Assembly: GCA_903922745.1 (NCBI GenBank)
Contig: CAIXVA010000014.1
Location: 1 to 6,294, forward strand
DNA: 6,294 nucleotides
Reading direction: 5' to 3'
Origin: an uncultured Actinomycetes bacterium
GTDB taxonomy: Bacteria; Actinomycetota; Actinomycetes; Nanopelagicales; Nanopelagicaceae
The notes under the pieces were generated by a model that saw only the letters and a list, made by a program, of their open reading frames with translations, ran no database searches and was not told the origin of the DNA. The position numbers were made by a program, and so were the translations under genes. Positions 6,034 through 6,294 of the stretch are shown piece after piece. Each line of letters starts with the position of its first letter. The first letter of the stretch is position 1.

Positions 6034-6294
6034 ATGGCTCGAATCCCAAGTACTACGGCTCCTGAGGGCTCGCCACTTCCAGAAAGACACTCATTAGCAC
6101 CAGTCGCAGGATCAAAAATTCCATCTCACTTTGGGCATTGCTTTGGTTGTGGTGAATTGCATCCGACTGGTTTGCATTTAGTTGCATACGCTGGAACAGG
6201 TTTAGATATCACAGCTGAATTTACTGTTAATGAAAATCATCAAGGAGCACCGGGTCTGGCTCACGGTGGACTTTTATCCTTGGCATTTGATGAA
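6034..6294 (+). CDS. PaaI-type hotdog thioesterase (3' end outside window)
   Basis: Partial gene: 87 codons from ATG 6034, open to the right edge. After a Pro/Ala/Ser-rich N-terminal stretch (1-30) comes HFGHCFGCG at about 32-40, the N-terminal cysteine motif common in actinobacterial PaaI-family thioesterases. Next are HPTGLHL at 43-49, a strand ITAEFTV around 59-65, and QGAPGLAHGGLLSLAFDE at 70-87. The last covers the conserved G-x-x-HGG turn, entry to the hotdog central helix, and the terminal Asp-Glu position. Family members hydrolyse acyl-CoA thioesters; the substrate here cannot be inferred. The start is fixed by an in-frame TAA at 6022-6024 and the lack of other start codons before the motif. 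Only AAGG at 6015-6018 resembles a Shine-Dalgarno, 15 bases away, so a leaderless or very short-leader mRNA is possible. Divergent from DUF3093. Confidence 0.87.
   Translation, partial: MARIPSTTAPEGSPLPERHSLAPVAGSKIPSHFGHCFGCGELHPTGLHLVAYAGTGLDITAEFTVNENHQGAPGLAHGGLLSLAFDE
6059..6063 (-). promoter_or_regulatory. Possible Shine-Dalgarno for an alternative TTG start of DUF3093
   Basis: On the minus strand AGGAG (plus-strand CTCCT) stands nine bases upstream of TTG 6049. It is the only evidence for the longer DUF3093 start. It lies inside the thioesterase coding sequence, in Ala-Pro-Glu codons of a poorly conserved N-terminus, so it could equally be chance. Confidence 0.3.

Noticed and set aside
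1..6294. tRNA or rRNA genes, insertion sequences, CRISPR arrays, attachment sites
   Set aside because: Coding density leaves no room for them outside the 99-bp gap and the short divergent gap, and neither contains cloverleaf, transposase or repeat-spacer structure.

Overview
This window looks like a gene-dense, largely core stretch of a chromosome from an actinobacterium with a fairly AT-leaning, compact genome. The assignment rests on two proteins of actinobacterial families (DUF4193 and DUF3093) placed next to each other, and on the miaB-miaA-dapF-hflX order, which is familiar from Actinomycetota such as Mycobacterium and Streptomyces. The composition and the near absence of spacers suggest a streamlined lineage, for example the freshwater acI/Nanopelagicales group. 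That lineage guess is inference and not shown by the sequence.

Layout. Bases 2-5156 are a tightly packed plus-strand series: the 3' part of a class II glutamine amidotransferase, miaB, miaA, dapF and hflX. The first two junctions are 4-base ATGA overlaps, dapF follows miaA after 5 bases, and hflX starts 8 bases inside dapF from a TTG codon with its own Shine-Dalgarno. This is almost certainly one transcript. The only real gap (5157-5255) separates it from a plus-strand DUF4193 gene. That gene collides tail to tail (4 shared bases) with a minus-strand DUF3093 membrane-protein gene. DUF3093 is divergent from a plus-strand PaaI-type hotdog thioesterase that runs off the right edge.

How the genes work together. 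MiaA prenylates A37 of tRNAs and MiaB then methylthiolates the product, giving ms2i6A37, so two consecutive steps of one pathway are translationally linked. HflX, a ribosome-splitting GTPase, adds a second translation-quality function. DapF makes meso-diaminopimelate for peptidoglycan and lysine and is metabolically unrelated. DUF4193 and DUF3093 have no known role, but their neighbourhood is conserved in actinobacteria.

I do not see a mobile element, CRISPR array, RNA gene or obvious novel multi-gene system. The least explained signal is a set of three CGGTAAC/GTTACCG heptamers within 44 bp around the start of the DUF3093 gene. They can form two mutually exclusive hairpins, one of which places the ATG in its loop. 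A synteny contraction between hflX and DUF4193 is the other observation worth following up.
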